This document shows positions 22,157 through 35,499 of a DNA stretch of 64,000 bases, one piece after another (positions within the stretch are counted from its first letter, which is position 1; the number at the start of each line of letters is the position of its first letter). Under the pieces are notes generated by a model, which ran no database searches, was not told the DNA's origin, and saw only the letters and a list, made by a program, of their open reading frames with translations. A program made the position numbers and the translations under genes. The stretch is from Podocnemis expansa (taxonomy: Eukaryota; Chordata; Testudines; Podocnemididae), in assembly GCA_007922195.1 (NCBI GenBank), contig ML681989.1, positions 50,095,893 through 50,159,892 of the forward strand, in the 5' to 3' direction.

Positions 22157-23412
22157 CTCTAAACCACACACAAACAGCTTCACCATTGGTAGCAGCTACT
22201 GCACCACGAGCGCTAAGTTTTCCAGCACAGGCAAAGGCACAAAGGAAAATTATACCTTTCAGGTCTTCAAAAAGTAGGTTTTCATGGCTCATTTCCAGAA
22301 AGTCCAATGCATAATGCATTATCTCATTCAAAGGTAAATAATGGATACACACAAGGATGAAAGATTAAATCCTGAAAATTCGAAACAATTGGCAGGAGGC
22401 AGAACCATGGCAAATTGATTCCACTACCACTCTGCAAAAAGGAAATGAAAAAAGAATATTTGTGTATTTTTTTTAAACCACACATAAGATTAAAAGGCAT
22501 CCATGGGGAGGTATACACAAGAGCAATGTATGTCAGCTTTTGGAAAGTTCTTTGGTTGCAGGGGGTGGAGTGGGGGGTTTAAAAAAAACAATGGCCACCT
22601 TGCTCTTTTTTGTACAGTATTACAGGGCTAAGTACCTGGAATGCTAATGCCTGTCTCCGTATCAGCAGTCAGACAGGAAGAAAACGGAGCGCACATGGAG
22701 CTCCGTGCAGGAGAGAGACAGAGAGAGAAAAAAAAATCGCTTGAAGAAAATTGTCTTCCCCCCCCCCCAAAGAAAAAGATTAATTTAAATACCTAGGTGG
22801 TCTTGTGTGATTGGCTGGTTTTATGTCAGCATTGACCCTACAGTAACCCCAGTCTTGCTGATCAAAGGGATTATTCTACACACTGAAGGGTCAAGTTTGT
22901 TGTCCATAACACTTTGCCAGATCTCTGTGTATTGCTTCCTGTAGAGCTGCTGTTTGCTGCTTGTCTGAGGGCATCAGTACTCTTGCTGTCCTTTATTGAC
23001 CTTCTTTTGGACTCAAAGAGAGGTTTAAGGTGTTGATTTACAGTCTGAGCTCAACGTACTTCATTTTCTTTCCTGTGGCAAAGCCATGCAGGAGGGACAA
23101 GAGTAGTGACAATGCTAGTCAGTGCACAGAACTCAAAGGAAAGGTAAAAACGCTGTGAATCCAAGGTATCATTACTGCACATGCAAGGATTTGATGTCAG
23201 ATTGATCAAGCAGGCAATCTCTGAAAATCTCTTTTTTCTCACCAGCTCAGATGTTTAGTACCCCCAGCAAACAAATGTTAAAAAAAAGGCTGCTTGCCAA
23301 TGGAAGTGCTCATCAGTACACTGGCAGTTCCTTTTTATAAGCAGAGGAGCCAGGTTTGAGCATGGGGACAGGGTGGTTCCAAAACTCATACAAAGCTTCC
23401 ATCATCATGTTT
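22157..23412. other. No gene recognised; purine-rich patch
   Basis: A stretch without obvious repeats at about 22620-23260. It includes a purine-rich patch (gagagagacagagagagaaa) at ~22708-22735 followed by a C10 run. Nothing here encodes a recognisable protein. It could be regulatory or a UTR of an unseen gene, but I have no direct support. Confidence 0.4.
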
Positions 23413-23630
23413 AGCAAAACAAGCAAGGAGTCCTGTGGCAATTAAAGACTAACAAATTTATTTATTGCATGAGCCTTCGTGGGAGGAAATCCCACTTCCT
23501 CAAACACTTTGAAAGTGGGATTTCCTCCCACAAAATCTCATGTGATAAATAAATTTGTTAATCTTAAGTGCCACAGGACTCCTTGTTTGTTTTGCTGAAC
23601 TAGACTAGCACAGCTATCCCTTTGGAACTT
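23413..23630. repeat. Two dispersed-repeat copies head to head (long hairpin)
   Basis: A plus copy (23413-~23508, 'caaggagtcctgtggcaatt' onward) runs directly into a minus copy (~23509-23630, ending 'cacaggactccttgtttg' and 'ctagactagcacagctat'). The two arms are about 90 bp and reverse-complementary, meeting at the 'gtgggaggaaatcccac' segment. The minus copy lacks the CTGATGA box. Confidence 0.85.
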
Positions 23631-26600
23631 GATCATCATGTGTGTGATACATGGCCATTTGCAATGGGCTACCTCCCTTCCCCAGGAAAGCATGCATATA
23701 ATTTCATGGTGTCATGGAGGTGGCTAGCTGCATTCTACTTTTCCTCCTCTTGTATATGAATAATTGCAAAGATGACTTTCCCCTAACCTAAATAAAGGAA
23801 TTACAGAATAAAGTATGTCATCAGAATGAGCCAAAGGTAATGTATCTATATATGTTAACGAACTGCCATTAGTAAACTGGCAAGATTACCGTAAATGGTG
23901 TGTTAAGGACCTATCCATGCAGGTAAGCAGATAAAGACAGGAGCATCACCATGTGGGGTGTTGCTGAATAGTAGAGTGACTTGACTATAGCGGCATCATG
24001 GGCCATGGCTCTTGCAGAAGTGTGTTCATTGCCTAGTAGGACTGAAGTGCAATTTAAAGGACATGGGGCATGTGTGTGTCTAGCCTATGGACTTGTCTTC
24101 TAGGTCAGGGGTTTTCAAACTGTGACCCACCCATCAGTGGTCTACAGAAAACTGGCATGTTACATGTTCTGGACTCAGAGCAGGTCTACACCGCCTGCCC
24201 TTTTTGGTCACAGTTGAATGTAGATTCTCAAGTTACCTAAAATAACTTGCATTTCTACATTTGGCTTCTCTACACCGTGCACACACAGTGCTCTGGTTCA
24301 AAGGGAGGGGCTTCCCTTCAAAGAGTGTTACCCAATTGCCAGGGAGGTATTACAGGATCGACTTCCTAATTGGCTGATATGAGCAGGTCTTCACAGACCT
24401 GATCAGTTGATCAGGAAGGTCAAACTGATGGCAGCGAATTTGTCACCGTCTATGAAGACCTGCCCTAAGAATGGTTTGAGTAAGATTATCTTACCCAACT
24501 CCTTAAGCAAACAGGAACATGGGTCTATGAACCCAGCTCTGCAGGGCTCATGGAAGCAGCCACATGCCAGCTCTCTACCTGGTAGCTTGCTGACAGTGGC
24601 TTACTAGATACCCAAGAAGTACAGCCCTGGTGTGTGCCTCTGCCCTGCAGTCTGATGGCAGAGTCCAAAACCAACTGATTGGTTCACAGTGCCTGTGTAC
24701 ACCTTCAGAAGAAACAGGAAGCTTTCTGAAAATTTGGGTTTCTCCTCCTTGATTTCCTGGATCTGACTTCTGGTTCTGATTGCTAGTTTGTCTCCTGTGC
24801 TCCTGTGCCTGACCCTTGGCTTTCTGCATCAGCCTGATTTCATGGTTCTGATCTCCAGTTAATTTCCTGCATCTGTGTTATTGATATCCTAACCCAGCCA
24901 ACTTTTAACTACTGGGTCATTGCTGTGGAGCCTGGCTCTGACTACTAAGTCTGGCTGCCCAAGACACACAGGTACAGGGACCAATACTTTCCCTCTCTTT
25001 AGAGTTGTGCAGCTTCAATTCATAAGCCACTTTCTCTCTCTCTCTCTCACCCCAGGAGACAGATCTGCAGCCAGGGCCACAACCAGGAGCAGGTCTGGGA
25101 GATGTGGACCAAGGCCAGTGCTTGAGTTACAGTCAGTGCCACATCCATGGCTGGGACTGGACAGGAACTGGGCATGAATGGGGCTGGGCGGTGCTTCCTC
25201 TCCAACTGTGGGGCTGACCTAGGCTTCACTGTGCATCCCTGAATATTGCTTTCTATCCTCTTATGAGGCCACACACCCTAGTTGGCTGACCATTCCCTAG
25301 GTCAAGCAACTCGCAGGTGCTTCGTCAATCCCCATTCACTTACCTTCTTCCAAATGCACCACTTCAGAGCCATCTTTGTTCCGAAAGATCTGAACACAGA
25401 TTTTCAGAAATCTGTCTAAAGCACAGCTGAGCTGGCCAAAAGGCTTGCTTGGAAACAACATGAGGCTTCTGTCTCCTGCCAGGCACATTCACAGCCTATA
25501 CAGACCCTGGGGAACAAACGAACTGAGTGTGTTCCCATAACGCATAAAGCCTTGCTGGAGAATAGACAATGCCAGTTCTCATGACAAATGTTTGTTCCCA
25601 ATATTTGGTAAATGACTTTGTGATGATGGCTTTTGAATTGTTCATTATGGCCAGATCCAGTGCCTCTGGACTTCAGTGAGTCTTTGGAGCAAGCCCCATC
25701 CCACCTTTCCTGCACATTAGTGTCATCTTGCTCCATTGAACATCATGTTGTGTAGAAAAAATCCTGGGTCTGGTAGATCTTCACTGTCCACAAGGTCAGG
25801 AATGCTCTCTCCACAGAGCAAACAAAAGAGAAAAGACCAGGGAGACAATAGGTTTTCATTTACCTAACATTGTTTAGCTCTTTAAAAAAAAAAACAAACA
25901 ACAATCTAACAGATCCTAACATGAGTGTTACTGTTCTTTTTCCCTCTTAATATTAATCTCAGATGTGATCTTCACTGAAAATAACTACATTTGTGCCCTT
26001 GTTTTGGTTCTGTATGATGAATACAGAATGGTTTTTTTTCCCCTGCTTGTTTTTTACTTTAGAAATGTCAGGCTTGGTTTTCTGGAAAACTTGTTCAATG
26101 TCTCAGAAAAGTGGATTTTGAGCCTCTTCAGGCCTTCATTGAAGGAGTGTAAATATTGAATCTCATTGGTGAGCTGGACACACACCACACCCCCAACCTG
26201 GTGTCCTCACCAGAACCTGACTCTGGGCAACCTAATAAGCACAGCCCCTAATTGGTTATGCTACATGATTGGTTGGAAAAGTCAGAAGACCATCTCTTAC
26301 CTAAGCCCAGCTCATCAGGGTTGCTTAATGCATTTGCCCATGGTGAAAAGAGCTCCTGCTTTGGCCCTAGCCTTGTCTCACTCCAAATAACCCGACTGGA
26401 CTCCTGACTTTGACTCAGACCTTTACTTCTCAACCTGGATTCTGGCTTCTGCCTCTGACTGTGACCCTTGGCTCCAGTTCCTGGCTATTGAGGCCTGCTC
26501 TAGCTACTGGGCATAACCATCCATGTCCCAGTCAACTGCCATGCAGGGATCTATTTTATTCTACATTGGTTCTCCTACCACCAGCTTCATCAGAGTATCT

Positions 26601-26968
26601 CAGCAATGTGCTGGCTAAGTCAACCACACCTGTATTAAATCTTACATTACATGTCATTCACATACTGTTTCCTTGTTCCGTCATCATCTTTTTAGATCAA
26701 CACTTTGCACCATGAGATAGACTGTTTCACTGTCTATAAACATTATAGTCTCACCACCCTTCAACTATTCAGTATTAAGTGATACAATACAGGGGTCTGC
26801 GTGGCTGTCTTATTGTCACAACTTTTAAGACCAGAGCACAATACATTGTACCTAGCACCTGACAAAAGATTTCAGCCACATAGTATAAAGTGCAACATTG
26901 TTAGATCAACTGAGAAGAACTTTTCTTTTTTTTCAGTATATGATATGTGGATGGATGTGTGTATATAT
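23631..26968. other. No gene recognised; two weak LTR-like CT-rich stretches
   Basis: At about 24104-24180 there is a hAT-like left end ('caggggttttcaaactgtga') with no partner. Two stretches at ~24640-24960 and ~26170-26560 share a style of repeated 'ctggttctgat'/'ctgactctg' words that I associate with sauropsid LTRs. I cannot define ends, a primer site or a poly-purine tract. A (tc)n run lies at 25030-25048. No coding gene found. Confidence 0.35.
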
Positions 26969-27475
26969 CGGGGTGGCCAAACTTATGGAATTCAAGAGCC
27001 ATACAAGTTGATTATTAAACCTTCGAGAGCTGCACTGAGGCATATAGCCATATTTTACCTACTCCAAAATTACTAAGTTTAAAATTCATTGCACACTTTA
27101 GTTATAACATAGAGGGCAAATATTGATCCTACTAATGTCAGATTCTAATAATTACTTAAGGTTACCATGAAAACTAGGCCTACCTATAAAGTAAAAACTT
27201 AGCTTCTCTCTACCCTCTCTGACTGCCTCCCTAACCCCCAGGTGCTGATGCTGTTTCCCCCAGGCCAACCCCCCATCCCCAAGGCCTCGTTACCTGGCCA
27301 CTTTGGGTGGCTAGGCACAGGCTGGGGCTCCCCCCAAGCATGCTCAGAGCATGCTCAAGGCAGAAGATTTAAAACTCCTAGGCTAGGGCTACTTTCCTCT
27401 GGCTTTCTTCTGCGAGCCACACTTTTTTGTTCAAGAGTCACACGTGGCTCCCAAGCCACAGTTTGCCCACACCTG
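26969..27475. mobile_element. hAT non-autonomous element with TSD
   Basis: Left end 'cggggtggccaaactta', right end 'cacagtttgcccacacctg'. Flanks gtatatat and gtatataa agree at 7 of 8 positions. The interior holds 'ttcaagagccatacaa' and a matching complement 'cacgtggctcccaagcc' near the right side. Confidence 0.8.
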
Positions 27476-29328
27476 GTATATAACACATTTGTTATGTCTT
27501 ATTATTCATTTATCATTTAGTTGTGGCAGTATCTATATGCAATAGGTGCTTGCCAATCAAAGAAGACATAATTCCTCTCCTGAAGAAGTTGCAATCTAAA
27601 CAGAGAAAAGTGGATTAAAATGCAAGCAAAGTGATTAATGTGGTGGTAGGTGCGTGTCTTTTTAGTTATGTTTCTTGCTGTGACATTTGTTTTGTGTTTT
27701 CTCTAGTTAAAATGCATGAAGGTATTGCTCCCATAAACTAGTCCATGCCTTGACTTCCATGGAGCTCCACATGGACAACCCAGATTCCAGGGTATGTTTT
27801 TATGGATCATACTGCAAAGCCTAAGTTTTCATCCCACATCCATTCTCCACAATTTGTCATCCTGTTTGTTCCCTTAAAGACAGAAAAATCCCCAGCTTTA
27901 TTTGCAGCATCCTTATTCCCCTCCCTCCTATCTCTCTCTCTCTCTCTGTAGGTAAGTGAATAGTTAGATCACAGAGTAAAATAAACAAACAGATCATCTA
28001 TCAATGTGGGTTGGATGTTGGGCATGATATCAACTATAAAAATGTGTGTGATTTTACCCACACCATCCAACTTCCTCACTTCCTCTTCTGTATGTGTGTT
28101 CTCAGTAGTCCCATCCATGAGCTACTCATTTATTTAGGAACTTGGATTTGAAAGATGGCGCAGTGCCATTTTAGAGTTATTGCACTTTACATTTTCCCCT
28201 ATAGAGCTGGTTTGGTTTTTGGGAGGATTGGTTTTTGTGGAGGATAGTTGTTATTGTGATTGGTTGTGTTTTTGGTTTTTGTCTGCATTACTATGAATTT
28301 GACCATTTGTATTCCAGACAAACTGACATAGGTGCCCACATTTTTTGGTCAAATGCATGCAGCTGAATTCTTCTCTAGATTTCAAATAGGTCTTGCTTAA
28401 TTATCAGCATGAAACAGAAATAAAAACAGGTTCCTATTTTCTTACCTCTTGTGACAGGGGTGGGTAGTGACCTGATAGGCTTTTGTAAGAGCAGGTGCAT
28501 AAATAACGAAAGTGGGAACAGAATACTTCATCTACTGTTTCTACTACAAATATTTTCACATTAAACTTAAACTGGCCTGAGTAAAGCACAGAACAAAATT
28601 ATAGCTCTTGAATGTCAGCGAGCATTGATGTCTTGGCCAAATCCTCAGCTAGCAAGCCTATTATAAATCGGTGTGGCTTCAGTGGAGCTATGCTAATTTA
28701 CACAAACTAAGGATTCAATTTAAAAAAAAATGCTACAGGAGATCTAAGTTTTGCTTTACACTATTTTGTCATATTTATAAGAATAACTGAACCAGTATTA
28801 ATAATTTTTCTTCCTTTTAAACAAGAAAAATCCATATGCCAGAGATTTCATTGGAGTCCTGCTTTGCAGTTACTTCAATGTGCTCTTTTCTCAATCTAGT
28901 TTTAAAAAGACAATTCTATAAATATATGCTGTCTTTGAAAATTTGAACAGCATGGCATAAAGTTTGTAATAGTTAGGAAAGCTTTCATTGACTGCCAAAG
29001 ATACTCTGAGAAAAATGACTAAGTAGGAACTATCTAATTCTCAGGAACTATTGACTGCTGGTTCCAAGAGCATAATTAATAAGTGGCAGAGTTTACCATG
29101 TGAGTCATGTTTTACAAGATCCCATAAGTCACTATTGATTATGATTAGATGATTTAGATTGCAAATTCTTATTTAAATTGAATGATTTCCAAGCAAATCC
29201 TCTCTCTGTTCCAAGTCTTGTACAGCACCAAGCATCCCATAGCACACAAAATAACAGGAGTAGTGGAAATCATGTAGATACTACCATGTTGTATGGAACT
29301 TTGCAATAGATTCAGTGTGCAAGACAAA
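27476..29328. other. No gene recognised
   Basis: AT-rich sequence with no frame over 65 codons and no clear repeat ends. A (tc)n run lies at ~27930-27948. Confidence 0.5.
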
Positions 29329-29670
29329 GGGTATGTCCACACAGGCTTCTTATTTCGAAATAACAGAGGTTTTTCTAATCAAAATAGCCGTTGTTTTGAA
29401 ATGGTTGTTTCCAAACAACGACGTTTGGACACATTGCTTTGAAACAACACCATTGTTTCAAAACAACTGTTTCGAAACAACATATCTGAACGGCCTTGTT
29501 TCAAAATAACCATTTTGAAACAATGGCTATTTTGAAAGCAGGCTTTCCCTTAATTCGAATTAACAAACTGTTAATTCAAATTAACTTATTTCTAAATAAG
29601 GACTTTATTTTGAAATAACTCATTTCGAAATGGGTTATTTCGAAATAATGATGTATGTGTGGACATAGCC
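29329..29670. mobile_element. Palindromic MITE with TTTCGAAA-type words
   Basis: Starts 'gggtatgtccacacagg' and ends 'tgtgtggacatagcc'. The inside is built from 'atttcgaaataa' and 'tgtttcgaaaca' palindromes. An aaa triplet flanks both sides. The sister copy is 42187-42518. Confidence 0.82.
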
Positions 29671-29894
29671 AAACAGAAACCCTATTCTTAACATTTTACA
29701 AACTAAAAGTACAAATGAGTTCAGTACACTGGTATAACTTTATATTAACAAAACACTACATATGATTACACAGAGAAATGTTGGCCTATTGGTCAATAAA
29801 ATCATGATACAAATTAACCCACAAATATATATGTACTATGTGTTTTATTACTTTAATATAGATTTTAGAAAGAGCCTTGCAGCTAGAGCTCATT

Positions 29895-30260
29895 GGCTAT
29901 GTCTACACTAGAGGGCTCAGTTAAGTTGACTTAACAAGGTTGACTTTAAGTTGACTTAAAAGTTATGTCAACTTAACAAAGTCTACTTAAAGTCTATGTC
30001 CACACTGGAAGGCTCTGTTAAGTTGACTTTGTTAAGTTAATGTAACAAAGCCTGCAGTGTAGACAACACTATCTACAATGTGTTAAGTAGACTTAATAAA
30101 GTCAACTTTAATATTTAAGTTGACTTTAAAGGCTGGAGTTATTAAGTCAACTTAAGCAAGTGCTTAAGTTGACTTAACAAAAGTCCAGTGTGGACATGTC
30201 TTTCCTTAAGTCAACTTAAGGGAGGTTAAGTCAACTTAAGGCTCCAGTGTAGACATACCC
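29895..30260. mobile_element. Palindromic MITE with 3-bp TSD, nested unit inside
   Basis: Starts 'ggctatgtctacactagagg' and ends 'ccagtgtagacataccc'. Flanked by att on both sides. A shorter unit of the same kind ('ctatgtccacactggaagg' to 'gcagtgtagaca') sits inside at about 29992-30064, suggesting self-insertion or an internal duplication. Confidence 0.82.
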
Positions 30261-32045
30261 ATTGACATTTTCCCAACGACAAAGATATTATTCAGATGAA
30301 TCTTTTTGTTTGAAATATAAGACTTATTTTTAAAAAAGATAAAAGTTTCACAAAATATTCCACTTCTTAAAAATTATTCAGGTTATTTTGTTTTGTTTTG
30401 TTGCATTTTTAATTGTTTTTTCTGCAAAGAAACAAAATAGTTTGGGGTTTCCTTTGAGTTTTGAGGAGGGTCGTTCCCTCTTTTTTCACCTTTTCTTTAT
30501 AATACCGCTTCCATTTTACCCCCCTCCCCTTTTTAGTGGCAAACTGGAAAAAGGAGAAAGGGTGGGGAGAAAGAAAACAAATTGGTTTAATTGGGAGTTG
30601 TGTTAAAGGGTAAAATTGCCCCTTTGATGGAGGAATTCTCACCCTATGTCCTCCTTCCTTACCCTGGTGATCTGTCATAGAACTGCAGTTCTCTTTGCCT
30701 CAGTTTAACCTTAGTTTAGGGATGGAACGTGTATCCATCAATCTTCCTCTTTGAATGCAGACCTCCAGCTGGGCAGTTTGTGTATCTCCCTTGCCAGAAC
30801 TGAAAAGAGTCTGACTTCACCAAGAGTTCTACCTGCCTCTTATTTGGTCCTCTGCTCAATAGTCACAACAGTGTGGGCCTTCTTCTCATGGGCCTTCCTA
30901 CAGTAAATAAAGGAAGGACTACAAAGGTGAAATCCACAATTCCTATTCCTGTTGCTGCTCCTGAACAGGATTCTCAGCTGTGTGAGCATGGTAGAGGGGC
31001 TCAGACCCATCCTCTCATCTGAGTCCTAGCACAGGGATCCTGGATGATGTAGTCATGGACTTGTTTGCTTAAATCCCTTACTGCTTCCCTACCAAGCTTC
31101 CTACACAGAGGCCTTTCAGGTACCTCCTGCTTGGTAATAATAGTCTTCTCTGATTCCTTCTGGCAGAGAACTGGTTTCTCTAGGCAGGTTCCTCTGTCTG
31201 ACCCTTTGTAGCCCCTTGACTATGTCTGTTCTGACTGGGCTGCCGTCTTTTAGCCCAGCTGTTGGTAGCCTGCCCATAGGCTGCAGCTGCGGAGGTAACC
31301 ACTCCCTTTTTCAGCACTTTAGTGTCCACTCCCTTGTCAGGCATAAACCCCATCACAATCCCTTTCTTGGGAACCGCAGCAGAGTCTCAGAATGAGCAGA
31401 TGACTCTGCCAGGAATTACAGCAGACTGTGTGCATGATAAAGGAAGAAACAGGAGCAGCAGGTAGGTCCTATTTTCCAAAGAGCAGCTAAAACTGCAACA
31501 ATTTGATCCAAACTATGCTAAAGCTGGGATGTTTTTGGCTGTACTGTACTTTTGACCGACTTCTCCTCTACTCAGCTGCAATACTTAAACTAACTAGATG
31601 CTCTCAAAAAAAAGTCATATGCTTGAGTTGAAGTTGTACCTATTTGCTGAGTTCTTCAGACCTCGCCTCCAGCAGTCCCTGACACATGCTCTGTTAGGCA
31701 TATTAGCAGCAAGCAGTCGACCATACCACTGTCCAATAGCTTTGGGTGATCACATTGGTCATTTTAATATGTTTTCCCAGAGTAACATTTAGAGCAGTGA
31801 TATTGCAGTTCAAAATTTATCAGAGATCAGTAGAAAGACTCGTGATCTCTCCACTTGGTTGCAGCTGATGGACAGGACCTAAGGCAACACAATTTCTCCC
31901 TTGACATTCACTGAAAACATTCCCCTCCCTGCAACACTGCTATTATGTAAACAAAACTATTTGCAATGTCACTTTGATGTTGGAAAGTTTTCATCTCCTC
32001 AGAATCAATAGGCCCAATCTTTCTTCTGCCTTGGCCCCTTTACAC
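30261..32045. other. No gene recognised
   Basis: Contains pyrimidine-rich sequence near 30470-30540 and ordinary sequence to 32 kb. Frames at 30388-30606 and 31598-31792 have no domain. Confidence 0.5.
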
Positions 32046-32224
32046 TAGCAATTCTCAACTGCTGTCTCAGGACATGTTACTGTGTTGCCACACAGTGGTA
32101 AGTGTGTTGTTAGATTGCTGGGGAGATGGCTGGATTCAGCCTAGAGAGGGTGGGTTGGTGTGTCCTGTAAGGTTGTGACATACCCCCAAGTATGTCATGA
32201 GCTGCAAAATTTTGAGAACCACTG
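32046..32224. mobile_element. hAT MITE with exact 8-bp TSD
   Basis: Left end 'tagcaattctcaactgct', right end 'attttgagaaccactg'. Flanked by ctttacac on both sides (exact). Interior 'gttggtgtgtcctgtaagg' ties it to the copies at 18036 and 36492. Confidence 0.9.
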
Positions 32225-33336
32225 CTTTACACTTCCCCCAAGGACAATATAAGGGGACCAGACAGCAAACAGAAACAGTACCTGGCCTACAGAGCTACTC
32301 TGAACAGGATTAGGACTCTCTCTGGTCAAACTACTAGTGACTAGTCCGCACTAGCACTCACGACAAACAAAGGAGCTCCACCAGCACTCATGCAATAGAG
32401 AGAAATCTGAAGAAAGGATCTAAAATTAATTTTTTTCAATTATAAACTCTTTGGAGCAGGGAGTGTCATATGCTGTGTGTCCAGTGCCTAGCATAACAGA
32501 GCGCAGGTCCTGGATGGTCTTTAGGCACCACGCTGTCCCTCTGCAGACAGAGCCAAAGAGAACAGATCCAGCAAAACAGTGCAGCAGTTACCTAAAAATG
32601 AATCTTGGCAGCAGCAGCAGTGACAACATAGTACAAGTAGAAATTTTCAAAGACAACTTGGGAGGAAACCACAAGAAATGGCAGTTGAGCCTTATTAGTG
32701 CTATAAATTACAGACCAGGTTTCAGTTCCTGCAGTTCCTCTGCAGTTATATGACACGGCCTTGCTCACCTCTCAGCCAGCAACAGGGGTCTGCAAAGCTT
32801 GTAGCACAAAACAAGGCAGTCCAAAACAAGTACAACTTCCTATAAAGGTAAACCTTCATTTAATTTTAAATCCAAGGTGTGTTTGGCAGCTGCTCTTGAG
32901 CAACAAGGAGCAGATGAGTGTGCGTCTGAAGGAATTGGACTTTTTCATGTTTTGCTCCTCTTGAAACTCTTTAAAGGTAATATTTTGGCCTGAAGTTCTC
33001 ACACAGCTAACTTTCATTGATGATTTATCTAGGTTTGCTCTTTAACGAGTTTTATATATTATTTTCTGCTGAAGTAATTTCACCTACCGATGGGCCTGAA
33101 AATAACCACAGAATTTGGATCTGGCTGTGAACTCCCCAAAGCTGAACAGGGGTTAGATCAGCCTTTCTCTAATTTTAATAATGGCTGGGGGAATCTAGGA
33201 GGAGAGGTTCATTTTTTGTCTGATCATAGTGGGAAGTTCCCATAGTCCAGAGTATTATCAACCATTGATGTCAACTTTGACTATCCTTTTTTCCCTACAT
33301 AGAAAATCTATCCTTAAGAGACTGTAGAGATTCTTA
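32225..33336. other. No gene recognised
   Basis: The frame at 32451-32753 (100 codons) has no recognisable domain, no signal peptide and no codon bias that I can judge. Treated as chance. Confidence 0.45.
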
Positions 33337-33853
33337 GGTTATATCCACACTTAGAAGGTTAGTTTGAATTAACTTAATTCAAATTAATTAATTCAAACTA
33401 ATAATGATAAGTTCAAATTAAGTTAATTCGAACTAACATGGCACCACTAGAAACCCATTCGAATTAGCATGTCCATAGACAGGACTTGCCAGTTTGAATT
33501 AGGAGAGGGGCACCATGGGAAGTGTGGCGAGATGGCCCCCAAGAAGGGCCATGCCCCCATCCAATATATAAAAAGTGGAAGGCACCCCAGGAGGAAGAAG
33601 GCCAAAAAGCATTTATCTGAATTAATGGTTAGTTTAAATTAACAGAGCTACACAGAATTAATTTGAACTAATAAGTTTGAATTAACCCTGACTTCAAAGT
33701 TAAGTGAGGTTTTATAACTTCGAAGTAAGCTTTCATTAATTCAAACTAAGGAATTCCTTAGTTTGAATTAGTGAAAGCTAGTGTGGCCATGCATTAATTT
33801 AATTTGAATTAATCCTCATTAATTTAAATTAAATTGTAAGTGTAGACACACCC
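33337..33853. mobile_element. Palindromic MITE with TTA target duplication
   Basis: Starts 'ggttatatccacactta' and ends 'taagtgtagacacaccc'. Flanked by tta on both sides, the TWA-type duplication expected for PIF/Harbinger. Both arms are rich in 'gtttgaattaa' words. The GC-richer middle shares 'gaagggccatgcccccatcc' (one change) with 5460-5963. Confidence 0.87.
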
Positions 33854-34712
33854 TTACAGAATGGCTTTAAGCTCCCTGCTTTGCTGATGGAAGCTTTGAA
33901 TCTGGGCATTAAATTACTATTTTTTATTATTTAAGAAACAACAGTGTACAAAATACTCAAGACAGAGATCACCCTTCCTCCAAAGATTTTACAATGAAAA
34001 GGCCTAATACTACAAATAATAATTGTGATGTTCCTACTACGAGAAGTAGTTCCATGTGTTTTAAAGGAACTAATCACTGTAGCCCTCAAACCTAAGGGAA
34101 GTAGTAAATATTATCTGTATAGCCCCAAGACTATGGTAATATTACAATTTTGGTAAGCACCCCACCTGATAGTATATATATGGACAGAGAGAAGACAGGA
34201 AGCCCAAGAGATAACATTATTTGGAATTCTGTGGTTTATTTTTGTGGTTTTAATTAGTTATTCACTTCTTCTGGCCAATGCAGAAAAAGTGAATCTTATT
34301 ATATATAATAATCTAAACAACTTTAGTTCTTATAGTTCTATCCCTAAGTACCTCATTTAGAAGACAGTACAAAACAATACCCTAAAAAGCATCAGATCAA
34401 ATGAAGGTATTGTAATTCTTTTTGCAGTCGGTGAACAAAAGCAACTTTGGCTAACCTAGATGCAACTCATGCGCCAAGGTAGATAAGTGCATTGCAATGC
34501 ATTCTGGACCACCCTGAATCATTTCTGTACTCCAGACTGACTTATAAGTGACCCCGTGCTCATGTTGAAAACTGGTAATTATAAGACAGTAATCTTAGTC
34601 CATACTGTGTACTTTAGCTGTGCCGATGCCAAATCTTCTGGCACAAATGTCCTGAAACAACCAGCTTTGTGTGGCAGGAATTCACATACAGTCAAAGGTA
34701 GCAAGGTGGCTT
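33854..34712. other. No gene recognised
   Basis: AT-rich. No repeat ends or coding signal found. Confidence 0.5.
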
Positions 34713-34898
34713 CACTGTTCCCTCTAAGCTGTGTGCATGTGCCGCATGCATACAGGTCATGAAATCCATGCACACAACACAATAAAGTGTGCACAAAAAA
34801 ATTCAACTGTGCTCATATTAGTGTGCACAAAGAATTTTTTTGTGCACACGAAGAAACTTTTTGCACACACAGCCTACGAAAAATTAGAAGGAACATTG
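34713..34898. mobile_element. hAT element ('cactgttccctctaa' family)
   Basis: Left end 'cactgttccctctaagctg', right end 'aattagaaggaacattg', matching a widespread vertebrate hAT MITE. The interior 'gtgcacaaa...tttgtgcacac' segments form an internal inverted repeat. The 8-bp duplication is not clear. Confidence 0.75.
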
Positions 34899-35446
34899 CT
34901 TAAAACCATTGTAATAGGCTGCTACATATAAAAACAGTGCTGCCCTCTTAGACAATCATTACAGCTGTGTGTGATGTCTGTGCTATATCTTTTTTTCAGT
35001 AAGTAATTTTTTAGCTTCTTCTGTACTTACTATTTAATATTTTTGAGGGGGCAAGAGTCTTAACTTGAGTACTTCAGAGAATTTCACTGAAATTTGGTGT
35101 TTGTCATTTATAGCTACACACTAGGAACCTTTTTTTACTTATTTTTATTTATAATTAATTGTATTAAATGTCTAGTGCACATAAACCCAAGCCTATATGA
35201 AACATTTGTAAGATTTGACTGCCAAAATTTTAAATGTGGTATTTTAGTTTTTTTTGAGCCATCATTAATGTTACCACTTTTTATTTATTAATTAATGCTC
35301 ATACTTTTTAAAAAATTTTAAAATGGTCATTTTAACTTTGTAGTTCAGCATTAGCTCATTTATGTTAAGTGAAAGATGATCAACTTACAAGCTTCATGAT
35401 GGGAAGATATTTAAAAATATCATACCCAAGAATAATTTATGTACCA
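34899..35446. other. No gene recognised, AT-rich
   Basis: Very AT-rich. The 65-codon frame at 35094-35291 is low-complexity hydrophobic and I consider it chance. Confidence 0.5.
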
Positions 35447-35497
35447 GAGGGATAGTCATGTTAGCTCAGTTCAGCAAAACAAAAAAGGAGTCCTGGG
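35447..35497 (+). repeat. Dispersed repeat, short head fragment
   Basis: 'gggatagtcatgttagctca' followed by 'aaaaaaggagtcctgggg' is the head of the dispersed repeat family, cut off after ~50 bp where hAT-related sequence begins. Confidence 0.7.
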
Positions 35498-35499
35498 GA

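Noticed and set aside
24640..26560. Possible LTRs at 24.64-24.96 and 26.17-26.56 kb
   Set aside because: Shared CT-rich wording only. I could not find TG...CA ends, target duplications, a primer-binding site or internal coding sequence.
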